A stretch of DNA of 64,000 nt, from assembly GCF_009739465.1 (NCBI RefSeq), contig NZ_WHOM01000040.1:1-64000 (forward strand). The letters run 5' to 3'. The position numbers and the translations under genes are program-made. The DNA comes from Streptomyces apocyni. Its GTDB lineage: Bacteria; Actinomycetota; Actinomycetes; Streptomycetales; Streptomycetaceae. A model generated the notes under the pieces. It did no database searches. It saw nothing but the letters and a program-made list of their open reading frames with translations, and was not told the DNA's origin. Numbering within the stretch: the first letter of the stretch is position 1; every line of letters begins with the position of its first letter. Below are positions 1 to 8,399 of this stretch, one piece after another.

Positions 1-520
1 CGCGGGTCCGGGTCGGGTGTCAAGGGTGGAGCGGTAGCGGAATCGGCGGAGCCGACGCGACCGTAGGGAGCGCCCTTGATACTCGGGCCGGACCTGCCAT
101 CATCGGACGGACCGGGCGGCCACCGGTGCCCAATGCGGTACTGGCCCACCACGACGCCGACCCGCGCACCCCGCCCCGCCTGCCCCATCCGCTCGACCCG
201 GCTCACGCGCCTCGCCCCCGTCGTCGCTGACCTCGCTGGCCTCCTCCGTAACCACGGCTCCGGGGTGCGTTCGGCAGCGCCGACCTGCTGCGCATCCATG
301 TCGGGGCGGACCGCGTGATGTACGAGGTCCGGTGTACGGCGAGGACCTGTCCGCCATCCGGCCCCGGTAGGGAGACCAGTGCGGAGAGTGATCTTCCAGA
401 AGGAAGAGTCTCTGAAGAGTCCCGGCGCCTAGGGTCCTGTCGCTTCCACCCGAGCGGGGTTCGATCTCCCTCCTCGGCTTCAGAGGCACTCGACCAGCAC
501 AACAACTTCAGGGGGAACCT
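1..520. other. Intergenic accessory DNA before the first confident gene
   Basis: No complete gene can be supported here. Short open frames exist on both strands but show no coherent protein. The only recognisable piece is a toxin-like fragment around 282-329 (listed separately). Around 450-482 there is a sequence resembling a tRNA T-arm and acceptor 3' strand, but no matching 5' acceptor strand lies upstream. A ribosome-binding stretch (GGGGG) ends a few bases before the GTG of the secreted protein that follows. Confidence 0.5.
282..329 (+). pseudogene. Possible relic of a RelE/ParE-type toxin
   Basis: One frame reads DLLRIHVGADRVMYEV, which resembles the C-terminal strand pair of RelE/ParE-superfamily mRNA interferases (family pattern: ...R-hydrophobic-VG-x-YRV-x-YEV). 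No intact upstream coding frame, start codon or partner antitoxin gene is visible, and the frame is not maintained on either side, so if real it is a decayed fragment. An intact vapBC module 0.8 kb away makes a toxin-antitoxin graveyard plausible. The match is short and could be chance. Confidence 0.28.
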
Positions 521-994
521 GTGTCTTCGTTCGGCAGGAATCTGACACGTCTGGCCGTCGCGGGCTCCGCGCTCGCCGTGATGGGCATAGCCATGCCCGC
601 CACCACGGCGTCCGCCGCATCCGCGAGCGTCTGCGGCAGCGGGTACGAATTCACCGACGCCAAGGCGCTGCCCAATGCGAGCAAGCGCCACGCGACACTG
701 TTCTTCTACATGAAGGGCAAGAGCGCCTGCGCGATCCTCGACAACAACACGCCCGGGGGCGCCAACTACATGGACCTGCGGATCTGGCCAGGCGAGAACA
801 AGTCGGCCGGTGACCGCGACCACGGAAAGTTCTCCCAGTACGCGGGCCCGGTGTACAGCAGCACCCTCGCGCGCGGAGGTCGCTGTGTCGGCATTTCCGC
901 GGTGATGAGGAACGAGGCCAACACCTCGAACCTCGTCAACTGGAAGGGCGGCTACGTCTTCCACGTCGACAACAGCTCGTCGGAATGCGCCTGA
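521..994 (+). CDS. Secreted small protein resembling spore-associated protein A
   Basis: 157 residues from a GTG with a good GGGGG ribosome site. Residues 1 to about 33 form a classical Sec signal peptide: basic start, hydrophobic core, and Ala-x-Ala near TASAASA. The mature part of about 125 residues starts with a VCGSGYEF segment and contains four cysteines (in VCGSG, SACAIL, GGRCVG and SSECA), suggesting two disulfides. The CGSGY opening, the central D-L-R-I-W stretch and the YAGPVY motif resemble SapA-type spore-associated proteins of Streptomyces. That assignment is from memory of the family and is tentative. The gene stands alone, convergent with vapBC. No catalytic motif is seen; a structural or envelope role outside the cell is an inference. 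Confidence 0.7.
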   Translation: MSSFGRNLTRLAVAGSALAVMGIAMPATTASAASASVCGSGYEFTDAKALPNASKRHATLFFYMKGKSACAILDNNTPGGANYMDLRIWPGENKSAGDRDHGKFSQYAGPVYSSTLARGGRCVGISAVMRNEANTSNLVNWKGGYVFHVDNSSSECA

Positions 995-1104
995 CCCTCA
1001 GGTGATCGGCCAGGGCACGCGGGCAGGCCCGGCAACTACGTCTCGGTGAGGTGGCCGGGCGAGTGACCGCCCGTAAGCGACCCGTCAGCTGGAGCTGACC
1101 CTCC

Positions 1105-1515
1105 TCACCTGACTGTCGGGCGCAGCCGTTCCAGTCGGAGGTCGGGGCGCACCTTCGCGATCGCCGCGAAGTCGTCGTCGACGTGGAGCAGGGTCAGGTC
1201 CCGGCGTTCCGCTGTGAGCGCGATGACGATGTCCAGCGGGGAGGGGCCGCGATGGTGCCCGATGCGCACGAGGTCTCGTTGTACGGCGATGACGTGTGGC
1301 CAGGGGTCTTCGATCGCGGGAACCCAGCCGAAGGTCTGGCCGAGCATGGTGAAGAAGGGCTCGTGGTCGCGGTCGGTGCGCAGGCCGGGCATCAGCTCGG
1401 TCTCGACGGGTGGGGTGAGGGCGACGAGTCCGCGCGCCACGCGGCCCGGCCAGGGTTCGTCGATCTGGCCACGTAGCAGCCGCCAGACGGCGGAGGTGTC
1501 GGCGAGGTAGGTCAC
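1105..1515 (-). CDS. vapC: VapC-type PIN-domain ribonuclease toxin
   Basis: 136 residues. I place the start at a GTG overlapping the antitoxin stop (GTGA), the usual coupled arrangement. The protein opens TYLADTSAVWRLL with the first PIN aspartate, has an acidic residue in PPVETELM, and ends with the DIVIALTAERRDLTLLHVDDDF region carrying the distal aspartates that bind Mg2+/Mn2+. PIN toxins of this family cleave RNA, often tRNA or rRNA, and are held inactive by VapB. Length is typical. A longer upstream reading is possible in this frame but would run through the antitoxin gene and is rejected. Substrate cannot be inferred. Confidence 0.88.
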   Translation of the reverse strand: MTYLADTSAVWRLLRGQIDEPWPGRVARGLVALTPPVETELMPGLRTDRDHEPFFTMLGQTFGWVPAIEDPWPHVIAVQRDLVRIGHHRGPSPLDIVIALTAERRDLTLLHVDDDFAAIAKVRPDLRLERLRPTVR

Positions 1516-1730
1516 AGTCCGGACCGCTCCCGTTCCTCCAGGACGTCGAAGTCGAGGTACGAGTCGGCGTTCTCCTGCAGCCAGCGCAGCGCCCGCGCCC
1601 GATCGTCCGCGCTGATCGCCGCCGCTATCGTCAGGGCGCGGTTGATGGTGTCCCGCTTCGTCTTGGTGCCGAGCTGCCGCTGTGCCGCGTGGAGAGTGTC
1701 GTCGTCGATGTCGACCAGGGTCCTGGACAT
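1512..1730 (-). CDS. vapB: VapB-type antitoxin
   Basis: 72 residues, ATG start preceded by GGAGG at good spacing. The N-terminus (MSRTLVDIDDDTLHAAQRQLGTKTKRDTINRALTI, residues 1-35) has the strand-helix-helix pattern of ribbon-helix-helix or related VapB antitoxins with the common K-T-K-R-D-T-I-N motif. The C-terminal half (ALRWLQENADSYLDFDVLEE) is the expected toxin-binding region. It overlaps vapC by four bases. A perfect AT-rich inverted repeat just upstream is the probable binding site through which VapB, or the VapBC complex, represses its own transcription. Confidence 0.87.
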   Translation of the reverse strand: MSRTLVDIDDDTLHAAQRQLGTKTKRDTINRALTIAAAISADDRARALRWLQENADSYLDFDVLEERERSGL

Positions 1731-1751
1731 GGGGGCCTCCTGCGGGAACGT

Positions 1752-1784
1752 GGTTGATATATCGACCTGTCCAATATATCAACC
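1752..1784. promoter_or_regulatory. Palindromic operator/promoter of vapBC
   Basis: An 11-bp perfect inverted repeat (GGTTGATATAT ... ATATATCAACC) with an 11-bp centre lies 21 bp upstream of the vapB start codon. It is strikingly AT-rich in GC-rich DNA. On the minus strand it contains TTGATA and TATATC hexamers that can serve as -35 and -10 elements. This is the usual layout of an autoregulated toxin-antitoxin promoter; binding by VapB is inferred. Confidence 0.8.
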
Positions 1785-1815
1785 GACCGGGAGTGCGGGG
1801 CGTGCCGTCCTGGGT

Positions 1816-1843
1816 TTGACCTTCGCCCCGTACCGGGTACGCT
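1816..1843 (+). promoter_or_regulatory. Candidate housekeeping promoter of the S10 operon
   Basis: TTGACC and TACGCT are separated by 16 bp, close to the HrdB (sigma-70-like) consensus, about 375 bp upstream of rpsJ. A second, weaker candidate follows (TTGGCC at 1855 and CAGACT at 1880, 19-bp spacing). The direction and position fit a long-leader ribosomal protein transcript. Confidence 0.5.
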
Positions 1844-2219
1844 CTCCGGCTCGATTGGCCAGGGCTCTGCCCCGTATGGCAGACTGTCGGGGTTGCTCGG
1901 TTGAGTGCCGATGCTGCGCGCCTCCCGCCGGGAGGACCGGAAGCGAGTCCCACAGTACTCGTCGCCCTATCTGCCCTATGGCAGCGCTGGGGCGGACGTA
2001 CGGGAATCTTCCGGGAAGTGCAGCGGGGTGCCTTCAACCAGGCGCCTGGTGGGTGTTCTTCCCCCACTGCGCGGTCATCGGCCGCAGCCCCTAGCAGGGA
2101 AATCCTTTGGGAGATCCCTGTCAGTGAGACTGCGACACGCCCGACCGCGTGGGTCGGAGAAGAGTTGGTAGAACCCCTCAGGTTCCAGAGCGTTCGAGAG
2201 ACAGGACTACAAAGTAGCC
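1844..2219 (+). other. Long untranslated leader of the S10 operon
   Basis: No supportable coding frame lies between the promoter candidates and rpsJ. The region holds a perfect 14-bp palindrome ACCAGGCGCCTGGT (2037-2050) and a bulged hairpin with outer arms CAGGGA/TCCCTG and inner TCC-TTT-GGA (2095-2120). In many bacteria S10 leaders mediate feedback by ribosomal protein L4. Whether these hairpins do so here is untested inference. Confidence 0.45.
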
Positions 2220-2528
2220 ATGGCGGGACAGAAGATCCGCATCCGGCTCAAGGCCTACGACCACGAGGTCATCGACTCCTCGGCGAAGAAGATCGTCGAG
2301 ACGGTGACCCGCACTGGTGCGTCGGTCGCAGGCCCGGTGCCGCTGCCCACTGAGAAGAACGTGTACTGCGTCATCAAGTCGCCGCACAAGTACAAGGACT
2401 CGCGCGAGCACTTCGAGATGCGCACGCACAAGCGCCTGATCGACATCCTCGACCCGACTCCCAAGACCGTTGACTCGCTGATGCGCCTGGACCTTCCGGC
2501 CGGCGTTGACATCGAGATCAAGCTCTGA
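2220..2528 (+). CDS. rpsJ: 30S ribosomal protein S10
   Basis: 102 residues, full length for bacterial S10, with the conserved [10 protein letters not shown] start, the PLPTEK loop and the [21 protein letters not shown] segment. It forms part of the 30S head near the A and P sites; the same protein (NusE) acts in NusB-dependent antitermination. First gene of the S10 operon. The ribosome site is weak (AGGAC). It is separated by only 14 bp from rplC, so co-transcription is expected. Confidence 0.99.
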   Translation: MAGQKIRIRLKAYDHEVIDSSAKKIVETVTRTGASVAGPVPLPTEKNVYCVIKSPHKYKDSREHFEMRTHKRLIDILDPTPKTVDSLMRLDLPAGVDIEIKL

Positions 2529-2542
2529 GAGGCGCGGAGAAG

Positions 2543-3187
2543 ATGGCTAAGCAGATCAAGGGCGTCCTGGGCGAGAAGCTCGGCATGACCCAGGTCTGGG
2601 ACGAGAACAACCGTGTCGTCCCGGTGACCGTTGTCAAGGCCGGGCCCTGCGTCGTTACCCAGGTCCGTACGAATGACTCCGACGGCTACGAGTCGGTCCA
2701 GATCGCCTTCGGCGAGATCGACCCGCGCAAGGTGAACAAGCCCCTCAAGGGCCACTTCGCCAAGGCCGACGTGACCCCGCGCCGCCACCTGGTGGAGCTC
2801 CGTACCTCCGACGCGAGCGAGTACACGCTCGGTCAGGAGATCACTGCCGAGGTCTTCGAGTCCGGCGTCAAGGTTGACGTCACGGGCAAGACCAAGGGCA
2901 AGGGCTTCGCCGGTGTCATGAAGCGTCACAACTTCAAGGGTGGCAAGGCGTCCCACGGTGCCCACCGTGTGCACCGCATGCCCGGTTCCATCGGTGGCTG
3001 TGCCACCCCCGGCCGTGTCTTCAAGGGCATGCGCATGGCGGGTCGCATGGGCAACGAGCGGGTCACCACCCAGAACCTGACCGTTCACGCCGTTGACGCG
3101 GAGAAGGGCCTGCTCCTCATCAAGGGCGCGGTTCCTGGTCCGAACGGCGGCCTCGTCCTGGTCCGCACCGCGGCCAAGGGGGCCTGA
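2543..3187 (+). CDS. rplC: 50S ribosomal protein L3
   Basis: 214 residues, typical. Starts [17 protein letters not shown] as actinobacterial L3 does and keeps the internal loop region [19 protein letters not shown] (residues about 134-152) that reaches the peptidyl-transferase centre and includes the glutamine/histidine region modified in some bacteria. L3 is an early assembly protein that binds 23S rRNA domains II and VI. Good GGAGA ribosome site and 14-bp gap from rpsJ. Confidence 0.99.
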   Translation: MAKQIKGVLGEKLGMTQVWDENNRVVPVTVVKAGPCVVTQVRTNDSDGYESVQIAFGEIDPRKVNKPLKGHFAKADVTPRRHLVELRTSDASEYTLGQEITAEVFESGVKVDVTGKTKGKGFAGVMKRHNFKGGKASHGAHRVHRMPGSIGGCATPGRVFKGMRMAGRMGNERVTTQNLTVHAVDAEKGLLLIKGAVPGPNGGLVLVRTAAKGA

Positions 3188-3192
3188 GGACT

Positions 3193-3843
3193 ATGAGCAC
3201 CATTGACATTCTGTCGCCCTCCGGCGACAACGCCGGGACCGTTGAGCTCCCGGGCGAGATCTTCGACGCGAAGGTCAGCATCCCGCTGATCCACCAGGTC
3301 GTCGTCGCGCAGCTGGCCGCGGCCCGTCAGGGCACGCACAAGGTCAAGACCCGCGGCGAGGTCCGTGGCGGTGGCAAGAAGCCGTACCGCCAGAAGGGCA
3401 CCGGCCGCGCGCGCCAGGGTTCGACCCGTGCGCCGCAGTTCGCCGGCGGTGGCGTCGTCCACGGTCCCGTACCGCGTGACTACTCGCAGCGGACCCCGAA
3501 GAAGATGAAGGCCGCCGCCCTGCGCGGTGCCCTCACCGACCGGGCCCGCAACAACCGCATCCACGTCGTGTCCGGCGTGGTCGAGGGCGACGTTTCCACC
3601 AAGGCCGCCAAGACCCTCCTGGGCAAGATCAGCGAGCGCAAGAACCTGCTCCTGGTCATCTCCCGCGAGGACGAGAAGGCCCTGCTGTCGGCTCGCAACC
3701 TGCCCCAGGTGCACATCCTGGAGCCGGGCCAGCTGAACACGTACGACGTGCTCGTTTCGGACGACGTGGTCTTCACCAAGGCCGCCTTCGACACCTTCGT
3801 CGCTGGCCCCAAGGCCGCAGAGAACGAAGGGAGTGACGCCTGA
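3193..3843 (+). CDS. rplD: 50S ribosomal protein L4
   Basis: 216 residues. Shows the L4 core with the long RNA-threading loop ([28 protein letters not shown] region, about residues 50-80) that lines the peptide exit tunnel; changes in this loop cause macrolide resistance in other bacteria. L4 also represses S10 operons in some bacteria. Starts 5 bp after rplC and its TGA overlaps the ATG of rplW by one base. Confidence 0.99.
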   Translation: MSTIDILSPSGDNAGTVELPGEIFDAKVSIPLIHQVVVAQLAAARQGTHKVKTRGEVRGGGKKPYRQKGTGRARQGSTRAPQFAGGGVVHGPVPRDYSQRTPKKMKAAALRGALTDRARNNRIHVVSGVVEGDVSTKAAKTLLGKISERKNLLLVISREDEKALLSARNLPQVHILEPGQLNTYDVLVSDDVVFTKAAFDTFVAGPKAAENEGSDA

Positions 3844-4262
3844 TGGCTACGTTCCACCAGAGCATCGCCTCGAAGGAAGCCAAGGCAGCGAAGGCTGCGC
3901 GGGCCGCCAAGGCCGCGCGTCGCGCCACCGAGGGCCCCGGCCCGCAGTCGCCGGCGGAGCCGAGCAAGACCTACACCGACCACCGCGACGTGCTCGTCAA
4001 GCCGGTGGTTTCGGAGAAGAGCTACGCGCTCCTGGACGAGAACAAGTACACGTTCATCGTCGACCCGCGCGCCAACAAGACCCAGATCAAGCAGGCCGTC
4101 GAGGCGGTCTTCTCGGTCAAGGTCACCGGGGTCAACACGATCAACCGGCAGGGCAAGCGCAAGCGCACCCGCACCGGTTTCGGCAAGCGTGCGGACACCA
4201 AGCGCGCCATCGTGACCCTCGCTGAGGGCGACCGTATCGACATCTTCGGCCAGGCCTCCTAA
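3843..4262 (+). CDS. rplW: 50S ribosomal protein L23 with N-terminal extension
   Basis: 139 residues against about 100 in E. coli. The canonical L23 domain begins near residue 45 ([30 protein letters not shown]). Before it lies a basic, low-complexity extension rich in K-A-A-K-A-A-R repeats. The one-base overlap with rplD fixes the start. L23 sits at the exit tunnel and docks trigger factor, SRP and SecYEG, so the extension could touch 23S rRNA or exit-site factors; this is inference. I recall the same extension in other Streptomyces. Confidence 0.97.
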   Translation: MATFHQSIASKEAKAAKAARAAKAARRATEGPGPQSPAEPSKTYTDHRDVLVKPVVSEKSYALLDENKYTFIVDPRANKTQIKQAVEAVFSVKVTGVNTINRQGKRKRTRTGFGKRADTKRAIVTLAEGDRIDIFGQAS

Positions 4263-4301
4263 CGGAGTGCCCTGGTCCGAATATCGGACGAGGACTGAGA
4301 A

Positions 4302-5138
4302 ATGGGAATCCGCAAGTACAAGCCGACGACGCCGGGCCGCCGTGGCTCCTCCGTCGCCGACTTCGTCGAGGTAACGCGGTCCACGCCGGAGAAGTCGCTG
4401 GTTCGCCCGCTGCACAGCAAGGGCGGCCGTAACAACGCCGGTCGGATCACCGTTCGCCACCAGGGTGGCGGACACAAGCGCGCCTACCGTGTGATCGACT
4501 TCCGTCGTCACGACAAGGACGGCGTGCCGGCGAAGGTCGCGCACATTGAGTACGACCCCAACCGCACCGCGCGCATCGCGCTGCTGCACTACGCAGACGG
4601 CGAGAAGCGCTACATCATCGCCCCCCGTGGCCTGAACCAGGGCGACCGGATTGAGAACGGCCCTGGCGCCGACATCAAGCCCGGCAACAACCTGGCGCTG
4701 CGCAACATCCCGGTCGGTACCACGATCCACGCGATCGAGCTCCGTCCCGGTGGTGGCGCCAAGTTCGCCCGCTCCGCGGGTGCCTCGGTGCAGCTGCTCG
4801 CGAAGGAGGGCGCTATGGCCCACCTTCGTATGCCGTCTGGCGAGATCCGTCTCGTCGATGTTCGCTGCCGCGCCACGATCGGCGAGGTCGGCAATGCCGA
4901 GCAGTCGAACATCAACTGGGGCAAGGCCGGCCGTATGCGCTGGAAGGGCGTCCGCCCGACCGTGCGTGGTGTCGTGATGAACCCGGTCGACCACCCGCAC
5001 GGTGGTGGTGAGGGCAAGACCTCCGGTGGTCGCCACCCGGTCTCGCCGTGGGGCAAGAAGGAAGGTCGTACGCGCTCGCCCAAGAAGGCATCGAGCAAGT
5101 ACATCGTCCGCCGCCGCAAGTCGAACAAGAAGCGCTAG
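4302..5138 (+). CDS. rplB: 50S ribosomal protein L2
   Basis: 278 residues, normal. Contains the RNA-binding OB/SH3 regions and the C-terminal [18 protein letters not shown] loop (residues about 221-238) with the invariant histidine reaching toward the peptidyl-transferase centre. Required for subunit association and tRNA binding. Preceded by a 39-bp gap with GAGGACTGAGAA as ribosome site, and followed 12 bp later by rpsS. Confidence 0.99.
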   Translation: MGIRKYKPTTPGRRGSSVADFVEVTRSTPEKSLVRPLHSKGGRNNAGRITVRHQGGGHKRAYRVIDFRRHDKDGVPAKVAHIEYDPNRTARIALLHYADGEKRYIIAPRGLNQGDRIENGPGADIKPGNNLALRNIPVGTTIHAIELRPGGGAKFARSAGASVQLLAKEGAMAHLRMPSGEIRLVDVRCRATIGEVGNAEQSNINWGKAGRMRWKGVRPTVRGVVMNPVDHPHGGGEGKTSGGRHPVSPWGKKEGRTRSPKKASSKYIVRRRKSNKKR

Positions 5139-5150
5139 GAGCGGGTTTAG

Positions 5151-5432
5151 ATGCCGCGCAGTCTCAAGAAGGGGCCCTTCGTCGACGACCACCTGATCAA
5201 GAAGGTGGACGTACAGAACGAGGCAGGCTCCAAGAACGTCATCAAGACCTGGTCCCGGCGCTCGATGATCATCCCGGCCATGCTGGGTCACACCATCGCG
5301 GTGCACAACGGCAAGACCCACATCCCGGTGTTCGTCACCGAGTCGATGGTCGGCCACAAGCTCGGCGAGTTTGCGCCGACCCGCACCTTCCGCGGCCACG
5401 TCAAGGACGACCGCAAGTCGAAGCGTCGCTGA
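5151..5432 (+). CDS. rpsS: 30S ribosomal protein S19
   Basis: 93 residues, full length. Conserved opening [15 protein letters not shown] and the [22 protein letters not shown] region. S19 pairs with S13 in the 30S head and contacts the A-site finger of 23S rRNA. It lies 12 bp after rplB in the same operon, with GGAGCGGG as ribosome site. Confidence 0.99.
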   Translation: MPRSLKKGPFVDDHLIKKVDVQNEAGSKNVIKTWSRRSMIIPAMLGHTIAVHNGKTHIPVFVTESMVGHKLGEFAPTRTFRGHVKDDRKSKRR

Positions 5433-5475
5433 CGAGGCGGGTGCGAAGACTATGAACGACACCGAAGGGACAACC

Positions 5476-5823
5476 ATGGAAGCCAGGGCCCAGGCGCGGT
5501 ACATCCGCGTCACGCCCATGAAGGCCCGCCGCGTGGTGGACCTTATCCGTGGCATGGATGCCACGGAGGCTCAGGCGGTCCTGCGTTTCGCCCCGCAGGC
5601 CGCGAGCGTGCCGGTTGGCAAGGTGCTGGACAGCGCCATCGCCAACGCCGCGCACAACTACGACCACACTGACGCCTCTTCGCTGGTCATCAGCGAGGCG
5701 TACGTGGACGAGGGCCCGACCCTGAAGCGGTTCCGTCCGCGTGCTCAGGGCCGTGCCTACCGGATCCGTAAGCGGACCAGCCACATCACCGTGGTCGTCA
5801 GCAGCAAGGAAGGAACCCGGTAA
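5476..5823 (+). CDS. rplV: 50S ribosomal protein L22
   Basis: 115 residues from the ATG beginning [21 protein letters not shown]. An in-frame ATG 24 bp upstream gives an extra MNDTEGTT. I prefer the downstream start because GAAGGGA sits 5 bases before it and the product matches the usual actinobacterial length. The beta-hairpin region ([20 protein letters not shown], residues about 86-105) lines the exit tunnel. The stop TAA overlaps the ATG of rpsC by one base. Confidence 0.97.
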   Translation: MEARAQARYIRVTPMKARRVVDLIRGMDATEAQAVLRFAPQAASVPVGKVLDSAIANAAHNYDHTDASSLVISEAYVDEGPTLKRFRPRAQGRAYRIRKRTSHITVVVSSKEGTR

Positions 5824-6665
5824 TGGGCCAGAAGGTAAACCCGCACGGGTTCCGGCTCGGCATCACCACGGACTTCAAGTCCCGGTGGTACGCCGACAAG
5901 CTGTACAAGGACTACGTCAAGGAAGACGTCGCCATCCGTCGGATGATGACGCAGGGCATGGAGCGCGCCGGCATCTCGAAGGTGGAGATCGAGCGCACCC
6001 GTGACCGTGTGCGTGTGGACATCCACACCGCGCGTCCCGGCATCGTCATCGGCCGTCGTGGCGCCGAGGCCGACCGCATCCGCGGCGACCTCGAGAAGCT
6101 CACGGGCAAGCAGGTCCAGCTGAACATCCTCGAGGTCAAGAACCCCGAGGTGGACGCTCAGCTGGTCGCGCAGGCCGTCGCGGAGCAGCTGTCCTCCCGC
6201 GTCTCCTTCCGTCGTGCCATGCGTAAGAGCATGCAGAGCACGATGAAGGCCGGCGCCAAGGGCATCAAGATCCAGTGTGGTGGCCGTCTCGGCGGCGCCG
6301 AGATGTCCCGCTCGGAGTTCTACCGCGAGGGCCGTGTGCCCCTGCACACCCTCCGTGCGAACGTCGACTACGGCTTCTTCGAGGCCAAGACGACCTTTGG
6401 CCGTATCGGCGTGAAGGTCTGGATCTACAAGGGCGACGTCAAGAACATCGCCGAGGTTCGCGCCGAGAACGCCGCGGCCCGTGCGGGTAACCGCCCGGCC
6501 CGTGGTGGCGGCGGCAGCGACCGCCCGGCCCGTGGTGGCCGTGGTGGCGAGCGTGGCGGCCGCGGCCGCAAGCCGCAGCAGCAGTCCGCACCGGCAGCCG
6601 AGGCCCCCAAGGCCGAGGCGCCCGCGGCTGCCGCTCCGGCTGAGAGCACTGGAACGGAGGCCTGA
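5823..6665 (+). CDS. rpsC: 30S ribosomal protein S3 with Gly/Arg and Ala/Pro tail
   Basis: 280 residues. The KH-type RNA-binding domain includes [22 protein letters not shown] (residues about 61-82), followed by the C-terminal S3 fold up to about residue 215. The remaining 65 residues are low complexity: [28 protein letters not shown] and an Ala/Pro/Glu tail. Long tails of this kind are known in actinobacterial S3. S3 forms the mRNA entry helicase site with S4 and S5. The start overlaps the rplV stop. Confidence 0.98.
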   Translation: MGQKVNPHGFRLGITTDFKSRWYADKLYKDYVKEDVAIRRMMTQGMERAGISKVEIERTRDRVRVDIHTARPGIVIGRRGAEADRIRGDLEKLTGKQVQLNILEVKNPEVDAQLVAQAVAEQLSSRVSFRRAMRKSMQSTMKAGAKGIKIQCGGRLGGAEMSRSEFYREGRVPLHTLRANVDYGFFEAKTTFGRIGVKVWIYKGDVKNIAEVRAENAAARAGNRPARGGGGSDRPARGGRGGERGGRGRKPQQQSAPAAEAPKAEAPAAAAPAESTGTEA

Positions 6666-6670
6666 CCGAC

Positions 6671-7090
6671 ATGCTGATCCCTCGTAGGGTCAAGCACCGC
6701 AAGCAGCACCACCCCAAGCGCAGTGGTATGGCCAAGGGTGGCACTGAGGTGGCGTTCGGCGAGTACGGCATCCAGGCGGTGACCCCGGCCTACGTGACGA
6801 ACCGTCAGATCGAGGCCGCTCGTATCGCCATGACGCGTCACATCAAGCGTGGCGGCAAGGTCTGGATCAACATCTACCCGGACCGCCCGCTGACCAAGAA
6901 GCCCGCCGAGACCCGCATGGGTTCCGGTAAGGGTTCCCCCGAGTGGTGGATCGCGAACGTCAAGCCCGGTCGGGTGATGTTCGAGCTGTCCTACCCGAAC
7001 GAGAAGATTGCGCGTGAGGCGCTTACCCGCGCTGCTCACAAGCTTCCGATGAAGTGCCGGATCGTTCGGCGCGAGGCAGGTGAGTCGTGA
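6671..7090 (+). CDS. rplP: 50S ribosomal protein L16
   Basis: 139 residues, full length, starting [24 protein letters not shown]. Conserved arginine in the [33 protein letters not shown] region (residues about 58-86), the segment hydroxylated by YcfD in E. coli. L16 organises the A-site side of the 50S subunit. Its TGA overlaps the rpmC start (GTGATG). Confidence 0.99.
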   Translation: MLIPRRVKHRKQHHPKRSGMAKGGTEVAFGEYGIQAVTPAYVTNRQIEAARIAMTRHIKRGGKVWINIYPDRPLTKKPAETRMGSGKGSPEWWIANVKPGRVMFELSYPNEKIAREALTRAAHKLPMKCRIVRREAGES

Positions 7091-7314
7091 TGTCGGCCGG
7101 TACCAAGGCGTCCGAGCTGCGCGAGCTGGGCAACGAGGAGCTTCTCAACAAGCTCCGCGAGGCCAAGGAAGAGCTGTTCAACCTCCGCTTCCAGGCGGCG
7201 ACTGGTCAGCTCGAGAACCACGGCCGGCTCAAGGCCGTCCGCAAGGACATCGCGCGGATCTACACCCTCATGCGTGAGCGCGAGCTGGGCATCGAGACGG
7301 TGGAGAGCGCCTGA
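7090..7314 (+). CDS. rpmC: 50S ribosomal protein L29
   Basis: 74 residues from ATG ([21 protein letters not shown]). A GTG one codon upstream is also possible, but the ATG overlaps the rplP stop by one base and gives the usual product. Two-helix protein at the exit tunnel next to L23. Its TGA overlaps the rpsQ ATG. Larger than the E. coli protein (63) by a short acidic C-terminus. Confidence 0.97.
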   Translation: MSAGTKASELRELGNEELLNKLREAKEELFNLRFQAATGQLENHGRLKAVRKDIARIYTLMRERELGIETVESA

Positions 7315-7598
7315 TGAGCGAGAAGAACGTGACTGAAGAGACTGCCGCCCGCGGATTCCGCAAGACCCGTGAGGGTCTGGTCGTCAGCGACAAGATGGAC
7401 AAGACCGTCGTCGTCGCTGTCGAGGACCGTGTCAAGCACGCGCTGTACGGCAAGGTCATCCGCCGTACCAACAAGCTCAAGGCCCACGACGAGCAGAACG
7501 CTGCCGGTGTCGGCGACCGTGTCCTCCTGATGGAGACCCGGCCGCTGTCCGCCACCAAGCGCTGGCGCATCGTCGAGATCCTCGAGAAGGCCAAGTAA
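7314..7598 (+). CDS. rpsQ: 30S ribosomal protein S17
   Basis: 94 residues. OB-fold protein with the conserved [27 protein letters not shown] region (residues about 18-44) and MVETRPLS-like [18 protein letters not shown] end. Assembly-initiating 16S-binding protein. It is the last gene of the S10 half: the operon then has a 106-bp gap with two hairpins before rplN. Confidence 0.99.
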   Translation: MSEKNVTEETAARGFRKTREGLVVSDKMDKTVVVAVEDRVKHALYGKVIRRTNKLKAHDEQNAAGVGDRVLLMETRPLSATKRWRIVEILEKAK

Positions 7599-7704
7599 TT
7601 CCTGCGGGGCTCATCCCGCAGGACAGTTCCGCCAGGCTCGGCAGGGGCCGACCTCGTAAGAGTGAAGCCCCTGCCGGGAACCGGCAGACGATCAGGAGAT
7701 AGAC
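7599..7704 (+). promoter_or_regulatory. Structured gap at the S10/spc operon boundary
   Basis: Two hairpins lie between rpsQ and rplN. The first (7601-7622) is a perfect 8-bp stem CCTGCGGG/CCCGCAGG with a 6-base loop, three bases after the rpsQ stop. The second (about 7638-7677) pairs CGGCAGGGGC with GCCCCTGCCG around an 18-base loop. Neither is followed by a T-run. In E. coli the spc operon begins with rplN at this position, so a processing, attenuation or internal promoter site is plausible. Confidence 0.55.
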
Positions 7705-8073
7705 GTGATCCAGCAGGAGTCGCGACTCAAGGTCGCCGACAACACTGGTGCGAAGGAAATCCTTTGCATCCGTGTTCTCGGTGGCTCGGGTCGCCGCTAC
7801 GCGGGCATCGGTGACGTCATCGTCGCCACTGTCAAGGACGCGATCCCCGGCGGCAACGTGAAGAAGGGTGACGTCATCAAGGCGGTCATCGTTCGCACCG
7901 TCAAGGAGCGCCGCCGTCCGGACGGCTCGTACATCCGCTTCGACGAGAACGCCGCTGTTGTTCTGAAGAACGACGGCGACCCTCGCGGCACCCGTATCTT
8001 CGGCCCGGTCGGCCGTGAGCTGCGCGAGAAGAAGTTCATGAAGATCATCTCGCTCGCGCCGGAGGTGCTGTAA
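7705..8073 (+). CDS. rplN: 50S ribosomal protein L14
   Basis: 122 residues, GTG start with AGGAGA upstream. Begins [28 protein letters not shown] like nearly all bacterial L14 proteins. Five-stranded barrel protein at the subunit interface, forming a bridge to 16S helix 14 and binding RsfS in stationary phase. First gene of the spc-type segment, 2 bp before rplX. Confidence 0.99.
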   Translation: MIQQESRLKVADNTGAKEILCIRVLGGSGRRYAGIGDVIVATVKDAIPGGNVKKGDVIKAVIVRTVKERRRPDGSYIRFDENAAVVLKNDGDPRGTRIFGPVGRELREKKFMKIISLAPEVL

Positions 8074-8075
8074 GC

Positions 8076-8399
8076 ATGAAGATCAAGAAGGGCGACCTGG
8101 TACAGGTCATCACCGGTAAGGACAGGGGCAAGCAGGGCAAGGTCATCGCGGCCTTCCCCCGCGAGGACCGCGTCCTGGTCGAGGGTGTCAACCGGGTCAA
8201 GAAGCACACGAAGGCGAACCAGCCGGGCCGCGCTTCGCAGGCCGGCGGCATCGTCACCACCGAGGCGCCGGTGCACGTGAGCAACGTGCAGCTCGTCGTG
8301 GAGAAGGACGGCAACAAGGTCGTCACTCGCGTCGGTTACCGCTTCGACGACGAGGGCAACAAGATCCGCGTTGCCAAGCGGACGGGTGAGGACATCTGA
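8076..8399 (+). CDS. rplX: 50S ribosomal protein L24
   Basis: 107 residues. KOW motif near the start ([36 protein letters not shown]). Assembly-initiator protein binding the 5' domain of 23S rRNA and lying by the tunnel exit. Its TGA overlaps the rplE ATG by one base, so translational coupling is expected. Confidence 0.99.
   Translation: MKIKKGDLVQVITGKDRGKQGKVIAAFPREDRVLVEGVNRVKKHTKANQPGRASQAGGIVTTEAPVHVSNVQLVVEKDGNKVVTRVGYRFDDEGNKIRVAKRTGEDI

Noticed and set aside
440..482. Sequence like a tRNA T-arm and 3' acceptor strand (GGGGTTCGATCTCCC...)
   Set aside because: The T-stem is imperfect, no complementary 5' acceptor strand (GCCGAGG-type) or anticodon arm could be found within 95 bases upstream.
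1516..2067. N-terminal extension of the vapC frame beyond the antitoxin
   Set aside because: It would read through vapB in another frame and past the operator; the GTGA overlap start is the standard arrangement.
5452..5475. Earlier ATG for rplV
   Set aside because: Adds eight residues not seen in the family; the downstream ATG has the better spaced GAAGGGA.
3480..5564. Long antisense frame across rplD to rplV
   Set aside because: Shadow of conserved ribosomal genes; Val/Asp/Ala/Arg-rich product with no family.
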